From NCBI GenBank assembly GCA_900549995.1, contig URQQ01000017.1, positions 1 to 64,000 of the forward strand: DNA of 64,000 nt. Direction: 5' to 3'. Positions 52,772-61,395 of the stretch are shown here, one piece after another. The stretch's first letter is position 1. Every line of letters begins with the position of its first letter. Origin of the DNA: an uncultured Lachnospiraceae bacterium. Its GTDB lineage: Bacteria > Bacillota > Clostridia > Lachnospirales > Lachnospiraceae. The notes beneath the pieces are model-generated. The model was not told where the DNA came from, did not search any database, and was given only the letters and a program-made list of their open reading frames with translations. The position numbers and the translations under genes were made by a program.

Positions 52772-53545
52772 ATGAAAAAAGGAGTAGAGTTTTTCTCATT
52801 AAGCGGCAAGAAAGCAATTGTAACAGGAGGCGCAAAGGGTCTGTGCTATAAAATGGCAGAGGCACTCCATGATGCGGGCGCTGAGATCGTATTACTGGAT
52901 GTACTGGAACAGGCTTATGATTCTGCAAAAGAGCTGGGAAAAGAGGGGGCACCGGTGCATGCTGTCATTGGCGATCTGAGTGACGAAGCCAGTTTAAAAA
53001 GCGCATATCAGAAAGCGCTTGAAGTCCTTGGAGGGAGAATTGATATTCTGCTGAATGGGGCTGGCATACAGTTTCGCTGCAAGGCGGAAGATTTCCCATC
53101 TGACAGATGGAGAAAGATTCTTGACATTAACTTAAGCGCAGTATTTTTCATGTCCCAGGAGGCAGGAAAGACAATGCTTAAGCAGGGATACGGAAAGATT
53201 ATTAATATTGCATCCATGACTTCGTTCATGGCAAGTGTGATGATTCCGGCTTATGCGGCAAGCAAGGCAGGAGTGGCGCAGATTACAAAAGCACTGTCGA
53301 ATGAATGGGCAGGCAGGGGCATTCATGTCAATGCGATTGCACCTGGATATATGAACACGCAGCTGACGGAAGATATGAAAAAAGTGAATCCTGCTCAGTA
53401 TGAGGAGATCACGAACCGTATACCGATGGGACGCTGGGGTGAGCCGGAAGATCTTCAGGGAATTACTGTATTTCTGGCATCTGACGCGTCAGATTATGTC
53501 AGCGGTGCAGTCATTCCGGTTGACGGAGGATATCTGGGGAAATAA
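52772..53545 (+). CDS. Short-chain dehydrogenase, gluconate 5-dehydrogenase/KduD-like
   Basis: A 257-residue SDR. Begins FFSLSGKKAIVTGGAKGLCYKMAEAL, a start typical of 2-deoxy-gluconate or gluconate dehydrogenases; the usual GIG is GLC here. NGAG stands in for NNAG, the Ser is in NIASMTSFM, and YAASK gives the Tyr/Lys pair. The C-terminus is SGAVIPVDGGYLGK. It probably interconverts a ring hydroxyl and ketone. It has its own promoter of the shared regulon type. Confidence 0.88.
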   Translation: MKKGVEFFSLSGKKAIVTGGAKGLCYKMAEALHDAGAEIVLLDVLEQAYDSAKELGKEGAPVHAVIGDLSDEASLKSAYQKALEVLGGRIDILLNGAGIQFRCKAEDFPSDRWRKILDINLSAVFFMSQEAGKTMLKQGYGKIINIASMTSFMASVMIPAYAASKAGVAQITKALSNEWAGRGIHVNAIAPGYMNTQLTEDMKKVNPAQYEEITNRIPMGRWGEPEDLQGITVFLASDASDYVSGAVIPVDGGYLGK

Positions 53546-53635
53546 TAAAAGACTTTCATTCATTGGTAAAATTTGGAACAGTTGGGCGGATACGAAATAT
53601 GATTTAATGTAAGAGAATACTAGAAAATGGAAATG

Positions 53636-53697
53636 TTGCGCGATACGCAATGCTAATGCAAAACCATATTGCAATTGTACAAATAGTCCAATACAAT
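53636..53697 (+). promoter_or_regulatory. Operator plus promoter 3 of the catabolic regulon
   Basis: A perfect inverted repeat TTGCG-CGATA-CGCAA at 53636-53650; 18 bases later -35 TTGCAA (53669-53674), 17-base spacer, -10 TACAAT (53692-53697). The operator centre falls about 61 bases before the expected start of transcription, an activator-type position. It drives the ABC transporter genes. Confidence 0.72.
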
Positions 53698-53810
53698 ATT
53701 GGTATAGAAAGTTTTTTTGTTAAATTTCACAACAAAATGGCCGCTTTGATGGAAGGTGACAAGGGGACTTCGGAACAAGGAAAGTATTCTACAAATTAGG
53801 AGGAAAAAAG

Positions 53811-54824
53811 ATGGGTAAAGCAAAAAGATTTTTAGCAGTGTTTGCAGCGTGTGTTCTGGCAGTGTCAATGGTAGGATGTGGGGCAAAAAAGGAAGAGACA
53901 AAGAAAACAGACAGCAAAAAAGTAGAAGGATCGGACAAAGGATTACATATCGGCGTGACCATGCAGGGGAACCAGAGCGGTTTTGTTCAGTATATGACTT
54001 CCGCAATTTATGAGTATCAGAAAACACAGGCTCCGGATGTGAATCTGGAAGTCGTATTCGCAGATGATGATGCTGCAAAACAGCTCAGCCAGGTTGAAAC
54101 ATTTGTCAGCAAGGGTGTAGATGCTATTATCATGAACCCGGTTGACAAGACACAGGGTGCAACTGCTGTGGATCTGGCTTTTGATGCAGGGATTCCGGTC
54201 ATCACACTGAACACACTGACAGAGAGCGAGAACAATGCAGCTCATGTCGGATCAGACGATGTGGAAGCTGGACGCCTTCAGATGGAACGTATCATCGAAG
54301 TATGCGGAGACAATGCCAAACTTGCATATGTTGATGCTGTTTTAGGACATTCCGCACAGGTAGGAAGAGCACAGGGATATGATGAAGTATTAAAAGAGAA
54401 TCCTGGTGTAGAATTAGTTGTACATGACACAGGGAACTGGTCACCGGAAGAGTCTTTAAGACTTGTTGAGAACTGGCTTCAGTCAGGAAAAGAACTGAAC
54501 GCGATTTTATGTCAGGCAGACTGCCAGCTGACAGGTGTCATCACAGCGGTAGAGAATGCTGGAAAGATCGGTGAGATCAAACTTGCCGGAATGGACTGTG
54601 ATCCTGTAATTTTAAAGGCAATTGCAGATGATAAAGTAGACTGTTCTATCTGGCAGGATGGTCTTGCACAGGGAGAGAATGCGATCCGTCTTGCAATTGA
54701 AGCGGCACAGGGCAATGAAGTAGAAGATTATATCATTCCATATGAAGTATGTACAAAAGATAATCTTGCAGAGTACAAAGAAAAAGCAGATGCAAGAGAT
54801 GAACTTGCTAAGAAATATTTCTAA
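53811..54824 (+). CDS. Sugar ABC transporter substrate-binding lipoprotein (RbsB-type)
   Basis: A 337-residue periplasmic-binding-protein-like lipoprotein. The signal peptide ends in SMVGC with Cys at residue 23 for lipid attachment. The mature part is the RbsB/type 4 fold: GVTMQGNQSGFVQYMT, GVDAIIMNPVDKTQGATAVDLAFDAGIPVITLNT, HVGSDDVEAGRLQMERI, AILCQADCQLTGVITAVENAG and KLAGMDCDP. Ligands of this class are monosaccharides, polyols or cyclitols. It is first in the transporter unit and is followed by a hairpin that may raise its level relative to the ATPase. Confidence 0.93.
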   Translation: MGKAKRFLAVFAACVLAVSMVGCGAKKEETKKTDSKKVEGSDKGLHIGVTMQGNQSGFVQYMTSAIYEYQKTQAPDVNLEVVFADDDAAKQLSQVETFVSKGVDAIIMNPVDKTQGATAVDLAFDAGIPVITLNTLTESENNAAHVGSDDVEAGRLQMERIIEVCGDNAKLAYVDAVLGHSAQVGRAQGYDEVLKENPGVELVVHDTGNWSPEESLRLVENWLQSGKELNAILCQADCQLTGVITAVENAGKIGEIKLAGMDCDPVILKAIADDKVDCSIWQDGLAQGENAIRLAIEAAQGNEVEDYIIPYEVCTKDNLAEYKEKADARDELAKKYF

Positions 54825-54847
54825 ATTGGGCGGCAGACATTCATCGG

Positions 54848-54870
54848 CGGAGAGGATCATTTCCTCTCCG
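54848..54870 (+). promoter_or_regulatory. Intercistronic hairpin between binding-protein and ATPase genes
   Basis: Stem CGGAGAGG (54848-54855) / CCTCTCCG (54863-54870) followed only by TTTC. It is probably an mRNA stabiliser or weak attenuator giving more binding protein than ATPase. Confidence 0.55.
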
Positions 54871-54893
54871 TTTCAACAAAAGGAGGTATCTTC

Positions 54894-56441
54894 GTGGGAG
54901 AACGTGCAGATACGGTAGAGAATGAAATCATTGTAGAGATGAAAAATATTGACATGCGTTTCCAGGGCGTTCATGCACTTGATGATGTATCTATTACCCT
55001 TAGACGCGGTGAAGTACATGCCCTCATGGGCGAAAACGGGGCAGGAAAATCAACGTTAATGAAAATACTGATCGGTCTTTATGTTCCGAACAAAGGAGAA
55101 ATTTTTTATAAGGGAAAACAGGTTCATTTTAAATCAGTCATGGATACAAAGGAAGCCGGAATCAGTATGATATTCCAGGAATTCAACCAGGTAAAACACA
55201 TGATGGTAATGGAGAATATTTACCTCGGAAGAGAACCAAAAACCAGGATGGGTTCTATTGATTATAAAAAAATGTATTCTGATTCCAAAGAACTGCTGGA
55301 GAGATTAGGGGTAGATCTGGATCCAAAAGCCAGAATGCGTGATTTGACGGTTGCGAAATTCCAGCTGGTAGAGATTGTAAAGGCCATTTCCTATGATTCT
55401 GATGTCATCATTATGGATGAGCCAACTTCAGCACTCAGCAAAGCAGAGATTGATTATCTTTTGAAGACAGTAAAACAGTTATGTGATCAGGGAAAAGCGA
55501 TTGTTTTCATTTCACATAAACTGGAAGAAGTTTACGGCGTTTGCAAAAGCGTTACGATTCTCAGAGACGGGCATTTTATTCATTCGGGCCAGGTTGCGGA
55601 TATTACAGAAGCGGAAATGATCCGGATGATGGTAGATAGAGATGTAACAGAGCTGTTCCCGAAAATGGAGTCACAGATTGGGGAACCGATTCTGGAAGTG
55701 AAAAATCTTACGAGAGCAGGGGAATTTGAGAATGTAAGTTTTACCCTCCGGAAGGGAGAGATCTTTGGGTTTGCAGGCCTTATGGGCGCAGGACGTACAG
55801 AAATCGTGGAAACGATTATGGGCGTGAGAAAGCCTGACAGCGGCGAGATCTATCTGAATGGTAAAAAAATTGTGAACCATATACCGGAAGAAGCAATCAA
55901 ACGTGGAATCATTATGGTTCCGGAAGACCGGAAGAAAAACGGTCTTGTTCTGAAACTGAGCATCCGGGATAACATTCTGATGTCGTCCATACGCAAGTGT
56001 GTGAAGGGAAGATATATCAGAAAATCTCTGGAAAATAAATATTGTGAGGAATATGGCAACAAACTGGAAATCAAGAAAAGCAGCGATATGCAGATCTGCG
56101 CAAAGCTTTCCGGCGGAAATCAGCAGAAGGTTGTAATTTCCAGAGTGCTGAACGCAGAACCTGATATTATTATTCTGGATGAACCAACCAGAGGGATTGA
56201 CGTAAAAACGAAGTCGGATATCCATCGCCTGATGTCACAGCTGGCATGCGAAGGAAAAGCCATTATTATGGTTTCTTCTGAACTTCCGGAGGTTTTGGGG
56301 ATGAGTGACCGTATTATGGTACTGAATGAGGGGCATGTCACTGGTATTTTAGACAGAAGTGAGGCAGACCCAAGTACAGTAATGAAATACGCTGTAGTCA
56401 AGGAAAATGGAGGAGAAAAGAATGTCAATGAAAACGACTGA
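54894..56441 (+). CDS. Sugar ABC transporter ATPase (RbsA-type, double nucleotide-binding domain)
   Basis: A 515-residue protein with two ABC domains. The first has Walker A GENGAGKST near residue 46, a signature region altered to LTVAKFQLVEIVKA, and Walker B VIIMDEPTSAL. The second has GLMGAGRTE as a degenerate Walker A, signature LSGGNQQKV and Walker B IIILDEPTRGID. This asymmetry is normal for RbsA/MglA-type carbohydrate importers. Starts at GTG behind AAAGGAGG; the permease gene overlaps its end by 20 bases. Confidence 0.93.
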   Translation: MGERADTVENEIIVEMKNIDMRFQGVHALDDVSITLRRGEVHALMGENGAGKSTLMKILIGLYVPNKGEIFYKGKQVHFKSVMDTKEAGISMIFQEFNQVKHMMVMENIYLGREPKTRMGSIDYKKMYSDSKELLERLGVDLDPKARMRDLTVAKFQLVEIVKAISYDSDVIIMDEPTSALSKAEIDYLLKTVKQLCDQGKAIVFISHKLEEVYGVCKSVTILRDGHFIHSGQVADITEAEMIRMMVDRDVTELFPKMESQIGEPILEVKNLTRAGEFENVSFTLRKGEIFGFAGLMGAGRTEIVETIMGVRKPDSGEIYLNGKKIVNHIPEEAIKRGIIMVPEDRKKNGLVLKLSIRDNILMSSIRKCVKGRYIRKSLENKYCEEYGNKLEIKKSSDMQICAKLSGGNQQKVVISRVLNAEPDIIILDEPTRGIDVKTKSDIHRLMSQLACEGKAIIMVSSELPEVLGMSDRIMVLNEGHVTGILDRSEADPSTVMKYAVVKENGGEKNVNEND

Positions 56442-57396
56442 GAAGAGAAGTTTATCATATTACTTAAATAATTATGGAATATTGATCGGGTTTGCGGCTA
56501 TTTTTATCTTATTATCTATTTTTGCGCCTAACTTTCTGAGTGCAAACAATATGATTAATATTCTTAAACAGATCGCCTGTATCGGAATTTCAACGGTCGG
56601 GGTAGGTATTCTGATTATTATGAACTGCATCGACTTGTCTATCGGTTCCATGTTCGCTTTAAATGGTGTCATTGCAGGTATCATGGTATCTAACAGTATC
56701 GGCGGCTATGGACTGCCGGCACCGGTAGGATTTCTTGCAAGTGTTGTAAGCGGTCTGGTTTTTGGATTTTTTACAGGTCTTATCGTAGCAAAAGGTAAGA
56801 TTCCTGCATTCATTGTAACAATGGGAACACAGTCCATTGCCAGAGGTCTGGCGCTGATCCTTGCACACGGTATGCCGATTGGCGATTTCCCGGATTCATT
56901 TAATTATCTGGGTTCTGAATCTATCGGAGGCGTATTCCCATGGTCTGTTGTTATTTTTATTCTTGTAGTCATTGTGATGAACTTTGTGATGAAGAAAAGA
57001 CCGATCGGAAGATATATCTATGCAGTTGGCGGAAATGAAGAAGCAGCCAAAGTTGCAGGTATCAATGTTGAAAAAGTAAAAATCCAGGCATACCTGATCG
57101 AAGGTGCATTGCTTGGTCTTGCAAGTGCATTGATGGCTTCCAGGCTGAAATCTGCGGCACCTGGACTTGGGGTAGGATATGACCTTGATTCAATTGCAGG
57201 ATGTATCATCGGTGGTGTAAGCTTTACAGGTGGAATTGGTTCTGTCTTTGATATGGTTCTTGGTGCGTTGGTTATCGGTGTGATCAATAACGGTATGGAT
57301 CTGCTTGGTGTGGAAGCATTTTACAAACAGGTAGTAAAAGGCTCTATTATCATCATTGCAGTATTGATAGACAGAAAACGTTCTGGCCGTGGTTAA
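56422..57396 (+). CDS. Sugar ABC transporter permease (RbsC-type)
   Basis: About 324 residues with eight to ten membrane helices. Typical RbsC sequence: FAPNFLSANNMINILKQIACIGISTVGVGILIIMNCIDLSIGS, GLIVAKGKIPAFIVTMGTQSIARGLALIL, GRYIYAVGGNEEAAKVAGINVEKVKI (EAA-like coupling loop), and GYDLDSIAGCIIGGVSFTGGIGSV. The ATG at 56422 is chosen because GGAGGAG lies upstream; the ATG at 56407 has none. It forms the channel for the substrate delivered by the lipoprotein. Confidence 0.92.
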   Translation: MSMKTTEKRSLSYYLNNYGILIGFAAIFILLSIFAPNFLSANNMINILKQIACIGISTVGVGILIIMNCIDLSIGSMFALNGVIAGIMVSNSIGGYGLPAPVGFLASVVSGLVFGFFTGLIVAKGKIPAFIVTMGTQSIARGLALILAHGMPIGDFPDSFNYLGSESIGGVFPWSVVIFILVVIVMNFVMKKRPIGRYIYAVGGNEEAAKVAGINVEKVKIQAYLIEGALLGLASALMASRLKSAAPGLGVGYDLDSIAGCIIGGVSFTGGIGSVFDMVLGALVIGVINNGMDLLGVEAFYKQVVKGSIIIIAVLIDRKRSGRG

Positions 57397-57424
57397 GAAT
57401 AATCCTTGTATGGGAGATGAGCTT

Positions 57425-58042
57425 ATGAAAGTAATTTTAATCAATGGAAGCCCGCACGAACACGGATGTACATATGAGGCATTGTGGTGCGTGGCAGAAG
57501 AACTGAACAAAGAAGGAATACAGACAGAATTCATGCACATCGGTAATAAAGAGGTCAGAAGCTGTCTGGCATGCGGAAACTGTTCAGAGACAGGCAGATG
57601 TGCGTTTGAAGACAGTGTCAATGTTTTCCTTGATAAAGCAAAAGAGGCGGATGGATTTGTAATCGGATCACCAGTACATTATGCGGGGATTTCCGGAGCA
57701 TTGAAGTCATTTCTGGACAGAGCATTTTTTACAGGCGGCGGGTTTGCCTATAAGCCGGGAGCGGTTCTTGTAAGCGCAAGGAGAGCAGGAACTACAGCCG
57801 CTCTTGATCAGCTGAATAAATATCTGTCGATTTCCAATATGCCGATTGTGACATCTCAGTATTGGAACATGGTTCACGGAATGCTTCCAGAAGAAGTATC
57901 CGGGGATGAAGAAGGTGTTCAGACCATTCAAAATCTGGGCAGGAATCTGGCATGGATGCTGAAATGTATCGAGGCAGGGAGAGAAAAGGGCGTTTGTCCT
58001 CCCGCCAGTGATGAACGGAAATGGACGAATTTTATACACTAG
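57425..58042 (+). CDS. NADPH-dependent FMN reductase / flavodoxin-fold oxidoreductase
   Basis: About 205 residues. VILINGSPHEHGCTYEALWCVAEEL is the FMN phosphate-binding loop, RSCLACGNCSETGRCAFEDSVN has the CxxC-type cluster seen in iron-sulfur flavoprotein relatives, and GFVIGSPVHYAGISGALKSFLDRAF is the second flavin motif. The ATG at 57425 follows GGGAGATGAG. The stop codon lies in the first inverted repeat of the palindromic element at 58038, so the last residues may have been changed by its insertion. Confidence 0.85.
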   Translation: MKVILINGSPHEHGCTYEALWCVAEELNKEGIQTEFMHIGNKEVRSCLACGNCSETGRCAFEDSVNVFLDKAKEADGFVIGSPVHYAGISGALKSFLDRAFFTGGGFAYKPGAVLVSARRAGTTAALDQLNKYLSISNMPIVTSQYWNMVHGMLPEEVSGDEEGVQTIQNLGRNLAWMLKCIEAGREKGVCPPASDERKWTNFIH

Positions 58043-58205
58043 AGCGTGTCTGAAAATTCATTCCTGTCATCTGCACGCCCCACTTTGCAGTATATCCGCC
58101 TCAAATTCAGTTGACGTAGCCCGCTACGCCGCCCTCATTTGAGGCGAATCTCCCACAAAGTGTGACACACAGCTGCCATAAAGCAATTTTCAGACACGCT
58201 CTAGT
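58038..58205. repeat. 168-bp MITE-like palindromic element
   Basis: Perfect terminal inverted repeats of 21 bases (58038-58058 and 58185-58205), starting ACTAGAGCGTGTCTG. Inside are nested pairs in order: CACTTTG/CAAAGTG (58081-58087 / 58156-58162), GCCTCAAAT/ATTTGAGGC (58098-58106 / 58137-58145) and CGTAGC/GCTACG (58115-58120 / 58123-58128). The whole unit folds into one long hairpin. It encodes no protein and overlaps the stop codon of the flavoprotein gene. Confidence 0.85.
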
Positions 58206-58218
58206 AAAGTGAATGCCG

Positions 58219-58265
58219 AAGGCAGGTCAATGAATCAGAGAGAGGATGATTCATTGGCCTTGCTT
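58219..58265 (+). terminator. Hairpin, probable terminator of the transporter unit
   Basis: An 18-19 base stem between about 58219-58236 and 58247-58265 (core TCAATGAATCA / TGATTCATTG, extended with G-U pairs), followed by a short T stretch. It is a strong stem but the T run is weak. Confidence 0.55.
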
Positions 58266-58318
58266 TGGATTAAAAACAGTTCGCCTGGAGAGACAAAAAG
58301 AGAGAAAATACCCGAAGG

Positions 58319-58380
58319 TTGCATGATGCGCAACCTGCTTGCTTTGCATCATTGCGTGCAAATTAAGCAGATGCTATGCT
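58319..58380 (+). promoter_or_regulatory. Operator plus promoter 4 of the catabolic regulon
   Basis: TTGCA-TGATG-CGCAA at 58319-58333, the core of the longer palindrome GGTTGC-N7-GCAACC (58317-58335). After 18 bases comes -35 TTGCGT (58352-58357), a 17-base spacer and -10 TATGCT (58375-58380). A further TTGCA-N8-TGCAA pair at 58344-58361 overlaps the -35. It drives the 58434-62807 genes. Confidence 0.7.
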
Positions 58381-58433
58381 GGTTTTAGTAGTTAATATAA
58401 TAACAATTCAGTGAAAATGTTGGAGGTATTTTT

Positions 58434-60242
58434 ATGAAACTTACGGGCGGACAAATCGTAATGAAGTATCTGGAAGAAGAAAAGGTGCCATATGTTCTTG
58501 GCATACCGGGGCATGGAATCCTTAGTTTTTTTGATGCTTTAAAAGAAGCAGAACAGGATGGAAAAGTAAAATATATTCAGGTGAAGCATGAACAGTCAGC
58601 AGTACATATTGCAGACGGTTATTTCAGGGTGAAGGGTGAACCTCTGGCAGTATTTACATCCATTGGGCCTGGTGCGCTTAATACATCGATTGGGCTTGGC
58701 ACGGCGTACGTAGATTCAGTGCCGGTGTTTGAAGTATGCGGAGATACACACACGAATATGAAAGGTGTCGGCGTACTGCAGGAGATTGAGAGATATCAGG
58801 ATTCCAACTTTATCAGGACAATGGAACCTGTGACAAAGAGATGCTGGAGAGTAGAGTCAGCGCAGCAGCTGCCAAGACTTATGCAGCGCAGTTTTAACCA
58901 GATGACGACAGGAAGAAAAGGTCCGGTTGTACTTTCTCTTCCGATGGATGTACAGGCAGCGTCGGCAGAAGTAACTTTTGATCAGCCAGATCACCGCAAG
59001 ACTGCTTCGAAGCCTGCAGGGCAGGAAGAGTACATCAGACAGGCAGTGGAACTGATGAAGAACGCGAAAAGGCCGGTGATTATGGCCGGTGGTTCTGTAC
59101 TTCGAAGCAACATGGAAGATAAATTAATCCGGTTAGCTGAAACCTGGGGAGCAGCAGTAATTACTACGATGGCTGGGAAAAGTGCTTTCCCGGAAGATCA
59201 TCCGCTGAATGGATTCCATACAGGATCCAAAGGAACGCCGGTTGGATTAAAATTAACATCCACAGCAGATGTGATTCTGGCATTGGGAACGAGATTTGCG
59301 GATGAGACGACATGTTCTTACAAGGACGGTGTTGGATTTACATTCCCGAAGACAAAATTGATCCAGGTAGACATTGACCCGGCAGAAGTAGGCAAGAACT
59401 ACGGATGTGACTGCGGAATTCTCGGCGATGTATCGATCGTAACAGATCAGCTGATCGCTGCATATGAGGCAGAAGTGGGAACGAAGAATGATTACATGGA
59501 ATCAGATTATACGAAGGAAATACTGAGGCTTAAGAAGGAATGGGCAGAATGTCTCGCGAAGAAACGTGCGGTGAAACATGAGCTTGTTACTATTTCACAG
59601 GTGATTGGACAGATGAATGAGCATTTGCCGGCAGGTACCATCATTTCCACTTCTTCAGGTAATACACAGGCACAGTTATTCCAGGAGTACTGCTTTAAAA
59701 ATGGTCAGAAACATCTGACAACAGGCGGGTTCTCTACAATGGGCTGGGCAATGCCGGCTGCAATCGGTGCCAAACTTGCGAAACCAGAAGTACCTGTTGT
59801 TGCACTGATGGGTGACGGCGATTTCATGATGACAATGCAGGAACTGTCTGTGATGGCTCAGTATGATATTCCGGTCGTTGTGATGCTTTTGAATAACAGC
59901 GGATGGATGGCAATCAAAGATCTTCAGGCAGATGTGTTCGGCGAAGACCATACCTTTGGAAATGATTTCAAAAAGGGAGAAGAATTATATTCTCCAGACT
60001 TTGCAGCTATTGCACAGAATTTTGGAATCTATTCAGAGAAAATTTCACAGGAGGAGGAAGTCAAAGGCGCACTGGAAAGAGCAATTGCTCTGAACAAACC
60101 GGCGCTGATCGAAGTAAGTGTTCACAGGAATTATCCGGATTCAGGCGGAGATTCTTATGGATGGTGGGATGTTCCGATTCCGGAATATATGGAAGAAAGA
60201 AGAAAAATATTTGAAGAAAAGAAATCAGGAGAGACGGTTTAA
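58434..60242 (+). CDS. Thiamine-diphosphate-dependent enzyme, acetolactate synthase/IolD-like
   Basis: A 602-residue ThDP enzyme. The catalytic Glu sits in VKHEQSAVHIADGY near residue 52; SIGPGALNTSIGLGTAY follows; the central domain has PVIMAGGSV and LGTRFADET; the cofactor-binding motif is MGDGDFMMTMQELSVMAQYDIPVVVMLLNN near 460-490. Relatives make acetolactate, decarboxylate keto acids or, as IolD, open a cyclic dione from inositol. With two Gfo/Idh/MocA proteins and an RpiB/LacAB-like protein nearby, an IolD-like C-C cleavage of an oxidised cyclitol or sugar is the better guess, but the length and residues alone do not prove it. Starts behind TTGGAGG. Confidence 0.82.
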   Translation: MKLTGGQIVMKYLEEEKVPYVLGIPGHGILSFFDALKEAEQDGKVKYIQVKHEQSAVHIADGYFRVKGEPLAVFTSIGPGALNTSIGLGTAYVDSVPVFEVCGDTHTNMKGVGVLQEIERYQDSNFIRTMEPVTKRCWRVESAQQLPRLMQRSFNQMTTGRKGPVVLSLPMDVQAASAEVTFDQPDHRKTASKPAGQEEYIRQAVELMKNAKRPVIMAGGSVLRSNMEDKLIRLAETWGAAVITTMAGKSAFPEDHPLNGFHTGSKGTPVGLKLTSTADVILALGTRFADETTCSYKDGVGFTFPKTKLIQVDIDPAEVGKNYGCDCGILGDVSIVTDQLIAAYEAEVGTKNDYMESDYTKEILRLKKEWAECLAKKRAVKHELVTISQVIGQMNEHLPAGTIISTSSGNTQAQLFQEYCFKNGQKHLTTGGFSTMGWAMPAAIGAKLAKPEVPVVALMGDGDFMMTMQELSVMAQYDIPVVVMLLNNSGWMAIKDLQADVFGEDHTFGNDFKKGEELYSPDFAAIAQNFGIYSEKISQEEEVKGALERAIALNKPALIEVSVHRNYPDSGGDSYGWWDVPIPEYMEERRKIFEEKKSGETV

Positions 60243-60263
60243 GTTACAGGGAAGGATAAGCGT

Positions 60264-61379
60264 ATGTCGAAAATTAAAGTATGTATCGTAGGTTGTGGAA
60301 GAATTGCCACACTGAATGTAATGGGCTATAAAGACAATGAAGATGCAGAAGTTTATGCAGTCTGTGATGTCAATGAGGAACGGGCAAAACAATTTGCCGG
60401 GGAGACTGGTGCTTCCAAAGTGTATACGGATTATCAGGATGTCTTAAATGATCCGGAAATAGATATGATTGACCTTCTTGTTCCGCATAACCTGCACTGT
60501 AAGATGACAGTGCAGGCCTGCGAAGCGGGAAAACACGTATCTGTGCAGAAACCAATGGCACTGACGCTAAAAGAATGCGATGAGATGATTGAAGCAGCAA
60601 AGAAGGCAGGAGTCAAATTAAAAGTATATGAGAATTTTGTATTTTACCCGCCTTATGTGAAGGCAAAAGAACTGATCGATGCCGGTGAGATCGGGGAACC
60701 ACTCACGATCCGCATCAAGATGAATGCAGGAAGCAATAAACACGGATGGACAGTGGATCCGGCTACCTGGGCATGGCGCATGGAAGAAGAGCAGAGCGGC
60801 GGCGGTGAACTGGTATTTGACGATGGGAACCATAAGTTTTCTATCGCAAGATATTTTATGGGTGAGCCGGAGAATGTGTTTGCCTATATTGGAAAGTCTA
60901 TCATGGAAGGCGAGACATTTATTAAGAAAGACGGGACACAAGTCCAGTTCTATCAGGATGCCCCTTCAATGATTACATGGAAATATAAAGACGGACAGCG
61001 TTACGGTGTATTTGACATTACGTGGTCTAAGGATCTGGAGATCAATTCAGACTACTATGCCTGTGATGAGAGGGTAGAAATTACCGGAACAAAAGGTGTG
61101 ATCTGGATTACAAGATGTACCGGGAAAATGCTTCAGATTCCGACACTGATTATGTATAAAGACGGACAGACAATCCAGTTTGATAATCTTCGGGATGACT
61201 GGGCGGACTCCTTTATTGATTCAACGAAAGATTTTATCGATGCGATCAAAAATGACAGAGATCCGGTTCTGACAGGAGAAGATGGAAGAGAAGTGATTAA
61301 ATTCTCACTGGCTGCAATGCAGTCCGCAGTTTTAAAGCAGCCGGTAGATGTAGATTCGCTGGATGATTATAAAAAATAG
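60264..61379 (+). CDS. Gfo/Idh/MocA-family oxidoreductase
   Basis: A 371-residue NAD(P)-dependent sugar or cyclitol dehydrogenase. Cofactor motif CIVGCGRIATLN, then LVPHNLHCKMTVQACEAGKHVSVQKPMALTLKE, where the usual EKP reads QKP, a notable change since the Lys is the key residue and is kept. The second domain has GGGELVFDDGNHKFSIARYFMG with the Asp and His. It is distinct from the Gfo/Idh/MocA domain of the fusion protein at 47053. It likely oxidises a ring hydroxyl to a keto group for the ThDP enzyme next to it. Confidence 0.9.
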   Translation: MSKIKVCIVGCGRIATLNVMGYKDNEDAEVYAVCDVNEERAKQFAGETGASKVYTDYQDVLNDPEIDMIDLLVPHNLHCKMTVQACEAGKHVSVQKPMALTLKECDEMIEAAKKAGVKLKVYENFVFYPPYVKAKELIDAGEIGEPLTIRIKMNAGSNKHGWTVDPATWAWRMEEEQSGGGELVFDDGNHKFSIARYFMGEPENVFAYIGKSIMEGETFIKKDGTQVQFYQDAPSMITWKYKDGQRYGVFDITWSKDLEINSDYYACDERVEITGTKGVIWITRCTGKMLQIPTLIMYKDGQTIQFDNLRDDWADSFIDSTKDFIDAIKNDRDPVLTGEDGREVIKFSLAAMQSAVLKQPVDVDSLDDYKK

Positions 61380-61395
61380 ACAGGGGTGAAAAAAA

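Noticed and set aside
58038..58205. CRISPR repeat or tRNA-like gene in the palindromic region
   Set aside because: Only one inverted-repeat unit with no direct repeats and no cloverleaf; it fits a MITE-like element.
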